DNA of 64,000 nucleotides, from assembly GCF_030035675.1 (NCBI RefSeq), contig NC_084482.1, forward strand, positions 226,467,943 to 226,531,942, given 5' to 3'. The notes beneath the pieces are model-generated. The model was not told the origin of the DNA. It saw nothing but the letters and a program-made list of their open reading frames with translations, and made no database searches. The DNA comes from Rhineura floridana. Taxonomy: Eukaryota; Chordata; Lepidosauria; Squamata; Rhineuridae. Positions within the stretch are counted from its first letter, which is position 1, and each line of letters starts with the position of its first letter. Below are positions 1-9,946 of this stretch, one piece after another. Both the position numbers and the translations under genes were made by a program.

Positions 1-190
1 ATTTCGCCTCCCTCTCTCGCAGGTCAGCCCAGTCCCCAGGCCGGGCAGGGGGAGAAAGGGGTCCTTGGTGCAGAGGGAGCCGCCTTGCTTGGGGAGATGG
101 CACGGCGGAGAACAGCCCCAGAGCTGGAGGGAGAGCGGCTTTGTTGGGGGGGGGGGACGAAGAGCGGCTGGTCAGTTTCCCTCCTGCAAG
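1..190. promoter_or_regulatory. CpG-rich segment, partial (copy A)
   Basis: This GC-rich stretch with several CpGs is the truncated counterpart of the CpG islands at 37080-37770 and 59400-60060. It lies about 2 kb upstream of the gene 1 start codon. It could be a distal promoter, a non-coding first exon or a shared CpG island. No transcript evidence is available. Confidence 0.35.
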
Positions 191-1044
191 GCAAGAGAAA
201 TGCGTTTGAAACCGACCAGCTTCTTTAGAAGCCCTTTAAATTAGTCTCCGGGGAGAGGGGGAGGAAATAGTTAAATGCCACCCCCCTCTCAAGATCAAAG
301 CCCCCCCGGGGGTGGGTCTCAGAGGTATGTATGTGTGTGGGGGTGGTGGTGAGGGGCTTGCCTTGGAGAGATCCACTTAGGTGGGAGGGCCTCTGTATCA
401 CTATACAATACCCAGGCAATGCTCACAACCACCCTATAAGGTGGGCCAGGGTGACAACCCGTGTCTAGTGCAGTGGTCAGACATGGGACAGAGGCTCTTT
501 CCCTGCCTGAGGGCCACATTCTCACATCAACCACCTTCCAGGGGCCACTTTCCAGTGGGGGGGCAGGGACAGGGGAAAAAGTGGGTGGAGCTATGGATGT
601 AACCTTTACCTTTGTACAATAGGCTACGCTGTTGCAATGCAAAAGTCAGAGGGCTCTTCAATACAAAGACACACAGAGAGAAAGAGAGCACTGGAGGAAA
701 GGGCACAGATGCTTGCCATTTAACACTGAACTAAGTCAAAAAGGACCCAGGTTCAAATCCCTGCTCAGGAGTGGAATTCACTTTGTGACCTTGGCCCTCT
801 GATAGTGTTTCTATGAAGACAAAGGGGTACATGTGTGTGTGTGTGTGAAAATATTTTTTCCACTCTGGGCTCCTTAGAGGAAGGCCTTGGCAAAAAAAAA
901 TTAAAACATAATTTATCCACATATTTTATTATAAGTAAATGAACTTCTTATATCCAAGTTGCCCAAACGTCAGCCCTGTGAGGTAGGCGAGAATGCTGTT
1001 GACCTCTCCACCTTGCACATCACCTGCGCAACTTGGAACAGCCT

Positions 1045-1302
1045 TCTGCAACCTGGTGCCCTCCAGATGTTGCTGGACTGGGAGTCCCACCCGCCCCAGC
1101 CCGCATGGCCGATGGTCAGGGATGGCAGTGGCTGTAGCCCACAACATCTAAAGCAGGTGTGAGGAGCCCTCCAGCCTTCCAGATTTTGCTGAACTGCAAC
1201 TCGCATCATCCCTGGCCATTGGCCATGCTTGCCGGGGCTGATGGGAGTTGTAGTTCAGCAACATCTGGAGGGCCAAAGGTTCTCTACCCTTGCTGTAAAG
1301 GT
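1045..1302. mobile_element. Two adjacent palindromic MITE-like repeats
   Basis: Two hairpin-forming units lie side by side (about 1045-1160 and 1162-1302). Each begins with a CCTCCAGATGTTGCTG-type arm and ends with its reverse complement, CAACATCTGGAGGG. The arms carry the ACTACAACTCCCATCAG block common in squamate genomes. The structure suggests a non-autonomous DNA transposon, probably hAT-related. No transposase is present. Copies recur at 34800-35060 and, diverged, at 16630-16745. Confidence 0.6.
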
Positions 1303-1506
1303 TTATGCAAGTAGATGATGCCCATAATGTGTCCTTCTGTTTTTAACGTAGGAGTGTTGCAAGTAGCTCAAAACTCTTTTCCTTGCCCAGCGGGCTGAGA
1401 CGAATGCAGCTCAGGGTTCCTCTCCCTATATTTCCAGTGGCGAGAAGGGCGGCTTTTCACATCCCTAGGGAGCTCCGAAATGGAGCTAGGGGCCTCATCC
1501 ACTCCC

Positions 1507-1605
1507 ATAGAATCATAGAATAGTAGAGTTGGAAGGGGCCCATAAGGCCATCAAGTCCAACCCCCTGCTCAATGCAGGAATCCCACCTTACAATATGCAC
1601 AAACC
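1507..1605 (-). mobile_element. CR1 3' end fragment
   Basis: The segment reads backwards as the classic CR1 terminus: a GGACTTGATGGCC-type block followed by an ATTCTATG tail. It is a severely 5'-truncated LINE copy. The same insertion is at 34485-34582 in copy B, so it predates the A/B duplication. Confidence 0.75.
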
Positions 1606-2162
1606 GCCAACTTTCAGGGACACTATACCCGACTGCTGTGCACAGGGGTTAGGTTTTTAATTTTATGCCCTCCTCGTGATGAAAAAGGGGCACAGGAACA
1701 AAGTCTGAGAGGGTTCACAAGCTAAAAGAGAACCTCTGAGGTGGGCAGGATGAAAAGGCAGGAGCGGCTAGATTGACTGGGGTTGGATGATGGCGAAAGA
1801 GGGAAGACCTTCCCAGGCCTGGAAGACAGTCTGGGATGAACTGAGGAGGGGTCTAAAACAGATTTAGGGGCTCAATGTCAAGGCCCCGTGAAGGTCGAGC
1901 ATCCCGAAGCAAACTTAACCACTTTCTCATTTTGAGCAGTCCCTGGTCACCAAAAGCGTCAGGACGCTTATCGTATTAAAACCCCTAAACTCCAAATTTG
2001 CTCCAAGGATGAAATTCGTCCCACCCCCTCTCTCTCCCCTGCAGGCTTTGCAATGACCCCACCTTGAGGGCTGCTCCCTGCTCGAAAGTGCATCGTGGCA
2101 ACTGCTGCGAGAGGCCCAGAGGTGCCTGCGCTTACGCCTCCTCCTCTTCCGTCTCCGCCACA

Positions 2163-2237
2163 ATGACCTCAGAGGCACCGTCGGGGTCGTCTCTTTCTTG
2201 GGGCAGAGTGGAAACGGCTGTTCAGCAGCCACCGCAG
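2163..2237 (+). CDS. Gene 1 exon 1 (KZFP start exon)
   Basis: The ATG at 2163 sits in a good context (GCCACAATGA) inside a locally CpG-rich stretch. The exon encodes 25 residues starting MTSEAPSGSSLSWGRVETAV and ends at a GTAAGG donor at 2238, phase 0. The frame stays open upstream to another ATG at 2064, but 2163 fits better because its context is stronger and it is conserved at 33923 and 58447. This is a short leader exon ahead of KRAB-A, as in many KRAB zinc-finger genes. It has no recognised domain. Confidence 0.72.
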
Positions 2238-2371
2238 GTAAGGAAAGAGAATCGGGGAGACGTGGGGGACAGCCTCGGTACCTCTCCCTGTATTTAGTGG
2301 GAAGGGGCTCTGGAAGACAGTGCCCTTTGGTCTCTACTTTGGGCACTACCTCAGCACGGAAGACGAGCCCT

Positions 2372-3277
2372 GTGGCTGGATCAGGCCACAGGGGGCCCAT
2401 CTAGTGCAGCATCCTGTTCTCACAGTGGCCAACCAGACAACCCAGTAGGAAGCCCACAAGCAAAGCACCCTCCCCACTTGTGATTCTGAGTGTATTCAGA
2501 GGCATCCTGACACCGCCTGCCAAGGCAGAGCACGGCCATCCTGGGCCGTAGCTACTGGAAGCCTCATTCTCCATGCATTTGTCTAATCCTCTTTTAAAGC
2601 CATCCAAGTTGGTGTCCCTCACTGCATTGATCCAAAGTGGCCTACTTACAGGGGCTGGTAAATTGACCAAAGCCCACATGCACCTACCATGTTACTCCTT
2701 CCCCTTTCAGACTGGGAAATTGGGAAAGTGATTGTTAAAACAAAAGGGATTGCGAAGAGCTCCAAAAGGACCTCTGCAAATGGGTGGTATATACTGAGTG
2801 GGTTTGAACTGGTGGTGACTGAACCAGAATGAGATCATAGAATCATAGAACAGTAATATGAAATAAAAATAAAATATATAAAAATATAAAATTATGCATG
2901 GCATGGAAAAATTAGAAAACTTCTTCTCCCTCTCTCATGATGCTAGAACTTGTGGACATCCAATTAAGCTCGACGTTGCTCCCACAAGAGGCAGTGCTGG
3001 CCACCAGTCGGGATGGCTTTAAAGAAGAAGATTAGACAAATCAATGGAGGCCGAGGCCATCACTGGCTATGAGCCACGATGGCTGTGCCCTGCCTCCATA
3101 GTAGGAGGCAATATGCTTCTGAAAACCAGTTGCCGGAAGCTGCAAGAGGGGAGAGCGCTCTTGCACTCAGGTCCTGCTTGTGGGCTTCCCATCGGGGCAT
3201 CTGGTTGGCCACTGAGAGAACAGGATGCTGGACTAGTTGGGCCACTGGCCTGATCCAGCATCCTTATGTTCTTAAAT
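2372..3277. mobile_element. Two opposed CR1 remnants before the KRAB exon
   Basis: The left piece (about 2372-2645) is a CR1 3' end in minus orientation. The right piece (about 2730-3277) is a plus-strand CR1 with internal deletions that runs to the tail CTTATGTTCTTAAA. The right piece stops about 33 bp before the KRAB-A exon, so this intron's 3' end is largely CR1 sequence. The arrangement is shared by copies B and C, so it is older than the gene duplications. Confidence 0.8.
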
Positions 3278-3310
3278 CATTGTTTTGTCATCTTCCTCTT
3301 CTTCTTCCAG

Positions 3311-3437
3311 GGTCTGGTGACCTTTGGGGACATAGCTGCATCGTTCAGTGAGGAGAAATGGGCTCTGCTGGAGCCAGGCCAAGGAGCTCTGCACAGGGAA
3401 GTCATGAAGGAGAACTATGAAACTGTGGCCTCTGTTG
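3311..3437 (+). CDS. Gene 1 KRAB-A exon
   Basis: The exon is exactly 127 bp, the usual length of a KRAB-A exon, between a TTCTTCCAG acceptor and a GTAAGG donor (phase 0 to phase 1). It encodes [16 protein letters not shown] and then a block ending [15 protein letters not shown], an obvious KRAB A box. KRAB boxes recruit TRIM28/KAP1 and its silencing machinery in the nucleus. At the three contact clusters known from mammalian work this protein reads DI instead of DV, EKW instead of EEW and MKE instead of MLE, so co-repressor binding cannot be assumed. The protein sequence is identical in gene 2, and gene 3 differs at one residue (V to L). Confidence 0.92.
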
Positions 3438-3712
3438 GTAAGGAGCCGTTTTTTTCCCTGACTGATTTTGAAAGTGTGAATTTGCAATTTGTGCCCTTTA
3501 TCCCTGCAGTCAAGGCGGCTGTTACACCTTGGTGATGTGCCCTGGACACCTGCTTGGCATGGCTCGCTCCCTGGCATCTTCACTGGGGAATGGGTACAAA
3601 CGCTCTCCTTGACAAGTTTCTCCCTCCACCCCCACTGCTGGACTCCTTTTCACGTGTAAACTATAGCTGAGTGATAAACTGGAAGTTGAAATAAGGCTGC
3701 AGTCTCAAGCAT

Positions 3713-6658
3713 GTTTGTTTATTTTATTTATTTGTTTCATTTTTAAACCGCCCATAGCGAATAGCTCTCTGGGCGGTGTACAAAAGCATTAAAATACAAA
3801 ATATCATAATAAAAACAGCCGAACAATAATAAACACAAACAGAAACCACAGAAATATAAAAGTAAACACATTAAAATGCCTGGGAGCATAGCCAGGTCTT
3901 AACCTGGCGCCGAAAAGATAGCAGCATCGGCGCCAGGCGTATTTCTTCGGGGAGGCTATTCCACAATTCGGGGGCCACTACAGAAAAGGCCCTAGATCGT
4001 GTAACTGTCCTCCGGGCTTCCCGATGGGTTGGTACCCAGAGGAGGGCCTTAGCTGCTGAGCGAAGTGACCGGGTAGGTTCATAGCGGGAGAGGCGTTCCA
4101 CAAGGTATTGCGGTCCCACACCGTGTAAGGCTTTATAGGTCAAAACCAGCACCTTGAATCTGGCCCGGAAACAAATAGGTAGCCAGTGCAAACGGGCCAG
4201 AACAGGTGTTATATGCGCTGACCGGCTGGTCCTCGTCAGCAGTCTGGCTGCTGCGTTTTGCACTAGCTGAAGCTTCCGAACTGTCTTCAAGGGCAGCCCT
4301 ACGTAGAGCGCATTACAGTAATCCAACCTAGAAGTTACCAGAGCATGAACAGCTGAGGCGAGGTCATCCCTGTCCAGATAGGGGCGTAGCTGGGCTACCA
4401 ACCGAAGGTGGTAGAACGCATTCCTTGCCACCTAGGCCACTTGCGCCTCAAGAGACAAGGAAGGATCGAAAAGCACCCCCAGACTACGAACCTGTTCCTT
4501 CAAGGGGAGTGTAACCCCATCTAGAACAGGGTAAACATCCACCATCTGAACAGGGAAGGCATTCACCAACAGTGTCTCGGTCTTGTCTGGATTGAGTCTC
4601 AGTTTATTAGCTCTCATCCAGTCCATTTTCGCGGTCAGGCAGTGGTTCAGCACATCCACAGACTCACCTGTAGAGGATGAAAAGGAGAAATAGAGCTGCG
4701 TGTCATCAGCGTACTGGTGGCAACGCACTCCAAAACTCCTGATGACGGCACCCAGAGGCTGCATGTAGATGTTAAAAAGCATGGGGGACAAAACCGACCC
4801 CTGAGGGACTCCACAATGGAGAGTCCAAGGTGTCGAGCAATGTTCCCCAAGTACTACCTTCTGGTGACGATCCGCCAAGTAGGAGCGGAACCACTGCCAA
4901 GCAGTGCCTCCAACTCCCAACTCCGCGAGTCTCCCCAGAAGGATACCATGGTCGATGGTATCAAACGCCGCTGAGAGATCAAGGAGAATCAACAGAGTCA
5001 CATTCCCTCTGTCCCTCTCCCGACAAAGGTCATCGTACAGGGCGACCAAGGCTGTTTCAGTGCCAAAACCAGGCCTAAAACCGGATTGAAACGGATCCAG
5101 ATAATCGGTCTCATCCAAGAGCGCCTGGAGCTGACCGGCAACCACCCGCTCCAGAACCTTGCCCAAAAAGGGGACATTCGCCACCAGTCTATAGTTGTTC
5201 AGGTCATCTGGGTCTAAGGAAGGTTTCTTTAAAAGAGGTCTTACTACTGCCTCCTTGAGGCTACTAGGGACTACTCCCTCACTCAAGGAGGCATTTATCA
5301 CTTCCTTAGCCCAGCCGGTGGTCCCAGTCCTACTAGCCTTCACTAGCCAAGATGGACAAGGATCTAGCACAGACGTGGTCGCCCGCACCATTCCAAGCAC
5401 CTTGTCCACTTCCTCAAGCTGCACCAACTGAAACTCATCCAATAATGAAGGACCTGGTTGGCCACTGTGAGAACAGGATGCTGGACTAGATGGGCCACTG
5501 GCCTGATCCAGCAGGCTCTTCTTATGTTCTTATGTTCTTAAGGACAAGACCGTGCTCTGGACACTTCAGTGGATTCAACTGTCATAACATCAGAGTCTAG
5601 GTCCCTATGGATGCATGTGATTTTATTTTGGAAGTGCCCTGCAATGTCGTTACAGCGAGCTTCAGATGTTTCAATGGTATCTTGAGGACCTGAATGTAAG
5701 AGTCCTCTTACAACCCTAAAAAGCTCTGCTGGGCGGCAAAGAGATGTCCTAATAGAAGCAGCGAAGTAAGACTTCTTCGCCGCCCTTACCGCTTTTATGT
5801 ACGACTTAGTAGAGGCACTTACCAAAGCATAATTGCATCCGTCTGGAGTTCATCTCCATCTGCACTCCAGCCTCCTTCTCTCTTGCTTCATCGCTCTCAG
5901 CTCCGGCATATACCACGGAGCTGTATGAGCTCTGCAACGAAGAGGGCGCGCGGGAGCGATCATGTCAATAGCCCGGGTCATCTCCGTATTCCACAGTTCG
6001 ACCAAGGCCTCGACAGGAGCGCCAGTACTATCAGCCGGAAAAACTCCCAGAGCCCTCTGAAAACCAGTAGGATCCATGAGTCTCCGGGAGCGGACCAACT
6101 TAATAGGTCCTCCACCCTTGCAGAGGGAAAGAGTCGTCGTAAGTCTAAAACTCAGCAGGCGATGATCTGTCCATGACAATGGGGTAGATGAAAAACACCC
6201 CACCTCCAGATCACCATCTCCATGACCAGTGGCGAAGATCAAATCAAGAGTGTGACCCGACACATGCGTTGGGCCAGTAACAAATTGAGACAGCCCCATG
6301 GTTGTCATGGAGGCCATGAAGTCCTGAGCCGCCCCAGATAAGATAGCCTCGGCATGAACGTTGAAGTCCCCCAACACCACAAGTTTGGGGGACCTCAACA
6401 ACACCTCCGAGACCATCTCTGTCAGCTCAGCTAGGGAAGCTGTTGGGCAGCAAGGTGGACGGTACACCAACAGGATTCCCAGTCTGTCTCCTTGGCCCAG
6501 CACAAGGTGGAGGCACTCTAGACCAGTCGCCATCTGGACAGGATGCCTGGTGAGCGAGAAAGTACTCCTATAGACCACAGCGACCCTGCCTCCCCGGCCC
6601 TCAGATCTACCATAGTGCTGCACCGAATACCCAGGTGGGCAAAGCTGAGAGAGGGCAA
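3713..6658 (-). mobile_element. L2-type LINE, copy A only
   Basis: This is an antisense L2 of about 2.9 kb in gene 1 intron 2. From 5' to 3' (right to left) it has an APE endonuclease part (GDFNVHAEA, TDHRLL), an RT (LLDLSAAFDTIDH, GVPQGSVLSP, YADDTQL), the conserved L2 C-terminal region (RLDYCNALYVGLP, ELWNSLPEEIR) and a 3' UTR with the GAGAGCTATTCGC block. The extreme 5' end is missing. The frame is broken by a shift near 5830-5850, a stop at 4432-4434 and a CR1 insertion at 5454-5539. Copies B (near 32410) and C (near 54540) lack it, so it postdates the A/B split. Confidence 0.92.
5454..5539 (+). mobile_element. CR1 3' end inserted in the L2
   Basis: This 86-bp, 5'-truncated CR1 terminus ends in TTATGTTCTTATGTTCTTA. 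It interrupts the L2 reading frame and is flanked by AAGGAC at 5448-5453 and 5540-5545, a plausible target-site duplication. It is the youngest layer of a CR1-in-L2-in-intron nest. Confidence 0.85.
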
Positions 6659-7426
6659 CTTGAACAGTGACCATGTATGTTTGTAATAATAATGTCATCT
6701 GAAATTCGTATATCCCCCCCTTTCTCCTATTTGGAGCTTGTGGATTTGGGGCAAAGTGTCACCGCTATGCTGACAGCTCTCAACTCTTTCTGTTCCATCG
6801 GTGCCAGGATGGGCAGTGTGAGTCCTGAACCAATGTCTGGAGGTGGTAAAGGGGGCTGCAACCTTCTTGTTTTGGATGTGGTGCTCCTCTGCCTCAAACC
6901 ACTCACTGTTCAAGCTGCTGTCAGTTGGGGTCCATTATTGTTATTGCTGGGAGTAGGGGAACCATATATTGCGAAGATCCCTTTCCTGCTCCTGCTGCCT
7001 TGGCGGCTCCTGCCTCCGACACTGCTCAGGACAGGAGCATTCATATAACACATGCCGTTATATTTCCCTTTCAGAAATCTAACATCTTTCACAACTGATT
7101 ATTCTTTTCAAACTAAGACACTGAAGTGCTGATGGTGTTTCTGTCTATGTAAATACGTTGCAGTGGCTTGAATCTTAATCACCATGAGAGAAGATTTTAC
7201 CAGAGGATTGTAACTTTGAAGCGCATCTCTGGCTTGCTTATTGTGGGAGAAAGAGGGACGGCTCCCAGGCTCACTTTTGCTTTTGGTGTGTTAAAATGAT
7301 ATGGCCCAAATGAAAACAGCTGGCTGTGTCATCTCCAACAGGCATTTCAAACTAAGTGCCAGACTGCTGCCGCTGCGACCATAAAGGCTCTGTCCTGTTC
7401 ATGTGGGCGTGGGAGTTATAAATTAA

Positions 7427-7438
7427 ATAAATAATAAC

Positions 7439-7482
<44 letters not shown>
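7427..7482. repeat. (TAA)n microsatellite
   Basis: A near-perfect AAT/TAA trinucleotide run in gene 1 intron 2. It is much shorter in copy B (about 31627-31645) and copy C (about 53742-53760), so it expanded in copy A. Confidence 0.9.
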
Positions 7483-7483
<1 letters not shown>

Positions 7484-7582
7484 GACCATAATTATACCTC
7501 CTCTTAGCTTTAAGAGGCTCGGTTTGGACTGGGTAAATGTTTTGTGGTCAAAAGTAACTAGTGTTGTCTGTTTCCTTGGAAG

Positions 7583-7660
7583 AATCTGACCTCAGTTCCT
7601 GCTGGGAAGAAGAGAAATATCCGTTTAACCAGGATCTCAAAGAAGAGGAGACATCAGCAG
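7583..7660 (+). CDS. Gene 1 linker exon after KRAB-A
   Basis: This 78-bp exon lies between a TTGGAAG acceptor and a GTAGCT donor, phase 1 to phase 1. It reads SDLSSCWEEEKYPFNQDLKE and then EETSA. It is acidic with no known fold and probably joins KRAB-A to the KRAB-B or finger exon. Length, phase and nearly every residue are kept at 31450-31527 and 53564-53641, which supports it being a real exon. Coding status is inferred from conservation and phase only. Confidence 0.65.
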
Positions 7661-8044
7661 GTAGCTGCTTAGCCTGTTATGGGGCCCTCTTCGGTGTTGG
7701 GAATAGACACCGATAGTTCCTGTGTAACATCATTCCTGGCAGATTATTATTTTTATGTATTGATTGTATTTGTTTATTAAATGTATATCCCGCCCTTCCT
7801 CCCAAGGGAGCCCAGAGTCACCTGTCCAGCTGTGAGTTCTACTGGTGGACAACTCATATGGCTTTCAGAACAGAAAGCCTGCTGGATCAGGTCAGTGGCT
7901 CCTCTAGTCCAGCACCCAGTTCTCACCGTGGCCAGCCAGATGCCCATGGGGAGCCCGAAAGCAGGACCTGACACAAGAGCTCTCTCCTGTCCTGCCGTTC
8001 CTAGCAATTGGTAATCAGAAGCGTACTGCCTCCAATATTAGACT

Positions 8045-8300
8045 TCTGAATCTTTATTTTATTGTATTGTATTATATATATACACACACACATCTTGTTT
8101 GTGGAAAACCTCTCAGTGGTTTACAAAAAACATTCATATTACCAATAAAAACAGTTAAAAAGAAGTAATTCAAAATATTTTTCAAAAATAATTAAAACCA
8201 GTATGCTAAAAAGAGATTGAAACTCGTTATCTGCCTCAATTCCTGCTCCGGCTGGGAGGAAGGGCGGGATATAAATCAAAGAATACTAAATAAATGATCA
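8045..8300 (-). repeat. LINE 3'-UTR-type interspersed repeats
   Basis: AT-rich sequence with the motifs AACCTCTCAGTGGTTTACAA and GGAAGGGCGGGATATAAATC, which recur in both orientations in the window (for example 20535-20600, 30795-31030, 19905-20060, 40905-41160). These look like 3' UTR tails of L2/CR1-type LINEs without coding sequence. The same pieces occur in copies B and C. Confidence 0.55.
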
Positions 8301-8924
8301 TAATTCCTCAGACGCCCTTCCTGCACAAATTAGTTTGTACACAGGGATCTGCCTTATATCTTCTGCTGTGAAAATAGATGCAAATAATTCTCATCTTCCA
8401 AGGGGAATTAGAAATAATCATGGAAGATAAAGCTCCGAATGGGAACTATTTGTTTATCTATATTCAATTTCTGTCCCACCCTTCCTCTGAAAGGGGTGCA
8501 GGAGAGGCTGACTGCTGTCTGCCAGAATCGGGCTGTTGCCTTTATGTCCTCCTTGTGGAGTTCCTGTACACATCTCCTCAGGCACTGTGAAGATGCTGGA
8601 CTAGATAGACCTTTGCTCTGATCCAGCAGCGGTCTTTCTATAAAGGAAGTGGCGGCCTGTATGTGGAAACTTCCCTTCCATCTGCTGAGAAACTCCCAAA
8701 TTGAAATAGCTGGATTGATTTCCACAATGCTACTGAGCTGTGCTTAAAGTACACCGAACGCCTGTTTACAAGTGTCCTATGGGTCCTATTCAGTCAACAC
8801 ATCCCTATCCTATTCATCACCAGGAGGTCTAAGATCTTGCCTTTCTCTGCTTTTGGGAGAGGCCCATAGCAATGCCTGGATGTTTTGTTCTCAGAAGTAA
8901 CTAGCTTGCTTCTTCCCTTGAAAG

Positions 8925-8988
8925 AAATTTCAAAACCTCTTTTCATCTCTTGGCTGGAAGGACACTGATGAAGGGGAGAGATCAGCAG
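8925..8988 (+). pseudogene. Decayed KRAB-B-like exon (gene 1)
   Basis: The sequence starts EISKPLFISWLEGH and then hits TGA at 8966-8968. Compared with the intact exon at 25347-25430 it has lost about 20 bp, turning 84 bp into 64 bp and shifting the frame. The acceptor (CCCTTGAAAG) and a donor (GTGTGG) remain. Including it would truncate the protein before the fingers, so the working transcript should skip it. The same deletion is at 30087-30150, so it happened before copies A and B separated. Confidence 0.75.
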
Positions 8989-9176
8989 GTGTGGATTGGA
9001 AAAATATCTTGGGAAAGGTTACTGTGGGAACAAAAGATGATGCAGTGCCTGTGGCTAAATTCAGAGTTGGCCAGTGAAATATATAACCCACGGATGAGGC
9101 ATTCTCCTTACAGTCCAAAGTGTCATTGCAAACTTGTGCAACATTGGTCTTGGGCCGTTCCTGCCTTTGAGAAAAG

Positions 9177-9355
9177 ACTAGCTCAGTGGCAGAGCACCTG
9201 ATTTGCACGTAGATGTTCCTAGATTTAATCCTTGGAATCTTCAGGTAGAGCTGGGAGGGGCCCTCATTTGAAACCTTGCAGAGCAGCTGCCAGCCAGTGT
9301 AGACAGTATTTAGCTAGAGGGGCTAATCGTTTGATTCAGTATAAGGCAACTTCCT
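9177..9355 (+). mobile_element. tRNA-derived SINE
   Basis: The head (TAGCTCAGTGGCAGAGCA, then AGATTTAATCC) looks like degenerate A and B boxes of a tRNA promoter. The body reads backwards as the common squamate unit with GGAAGTTGCCTTATACTGAA. Related copies are at 24985-25160, 29705-29900 and 50205-50375, each next to a KRAB-B exon, so this SINE duplicated with the gene block. Confidence 0.65.
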
Positions 9356-9674
9356 GTGTTCCTATATTTCTCTCTGATCATCTCTTCTGAGTGCAGTGAG
9401 CTGTGCTCAGTTTGGCCTCTTTCCCAGCATGGCTGCACTTACGTTGTCCCTCACTATGCTTCTTATTGAATATTGTTGTAGAAATGTATGCCATAGTTGT
9501 ATCCCAGATGGGGAGAATACCAGGCACACCTGGGTTTAGTGACAACAGGTGATATGTGGACCAGAAAGGAATTTATGTTGTTGTGTGAGACTGTAGCATA
9601 TATTCAGAAGGTAATCTCTGTTTCTGCTGGGTGTGCAAAGTGCGGAATCATGGAAATGCAGCAATCCAAGAATT

Positions 9675-9865
9675 GAATTGAATTGAATTGAAACTTTATT
9701 TTTACCCTGCCCTTTTTCCAAACTGGAACTCAGGGCGGCTTACAAATAAAACTACATGTAGTTAAAAACATAGAAAAATATACAATTAAAATACAATTAA
9801 ACTATGCACAACCTTAAAACCGTAAAAGGCACTTAAAAATCTAAAAACAATTTAAAATAATACAC
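9675..9865 (-). repeat. LINE 3'-UTR-type repeat with (AATTG)n
   Basis: A short AATTG run followed by an L2/CR1-like 3' UTR read backwards (GGAACTCAGGGCGGCTTACA). A related copy is at 63738-63905. It lies in the intron just before the gene 1 finger exon. Confidence 0.55.
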
Positions 9866-9946
9866 CAGCTGGGCTTTATCTGTGATGAGATCCTTTGATT
9901 TTGACTTGAAATTTAATCATGATTTTTTTCTCCTCACCCCCAGCAG

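Larger units (their letters stand above)
1..9478 (+). repeat. Copy A of the KZFP 5' duplication unit
   Basis: This block carries the 5' flank, first coding exon, KRAB-A exon, linker exon and a decayed KRAB-B exon of gene 1. Read backwards it matches 29603-37318 (copy B), and it also matches 53150-59630 (copy C). Base 1 pairs with about base 37318, so the unit runs off the left edge of the window. Copy A differs mainly by the L2 insertion at about 3713-6658. The match with copy B stops near 9478, exactly where the 3' tail of a BovB begins in B. Boundaries were read by eye. Confidence 0.85.
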
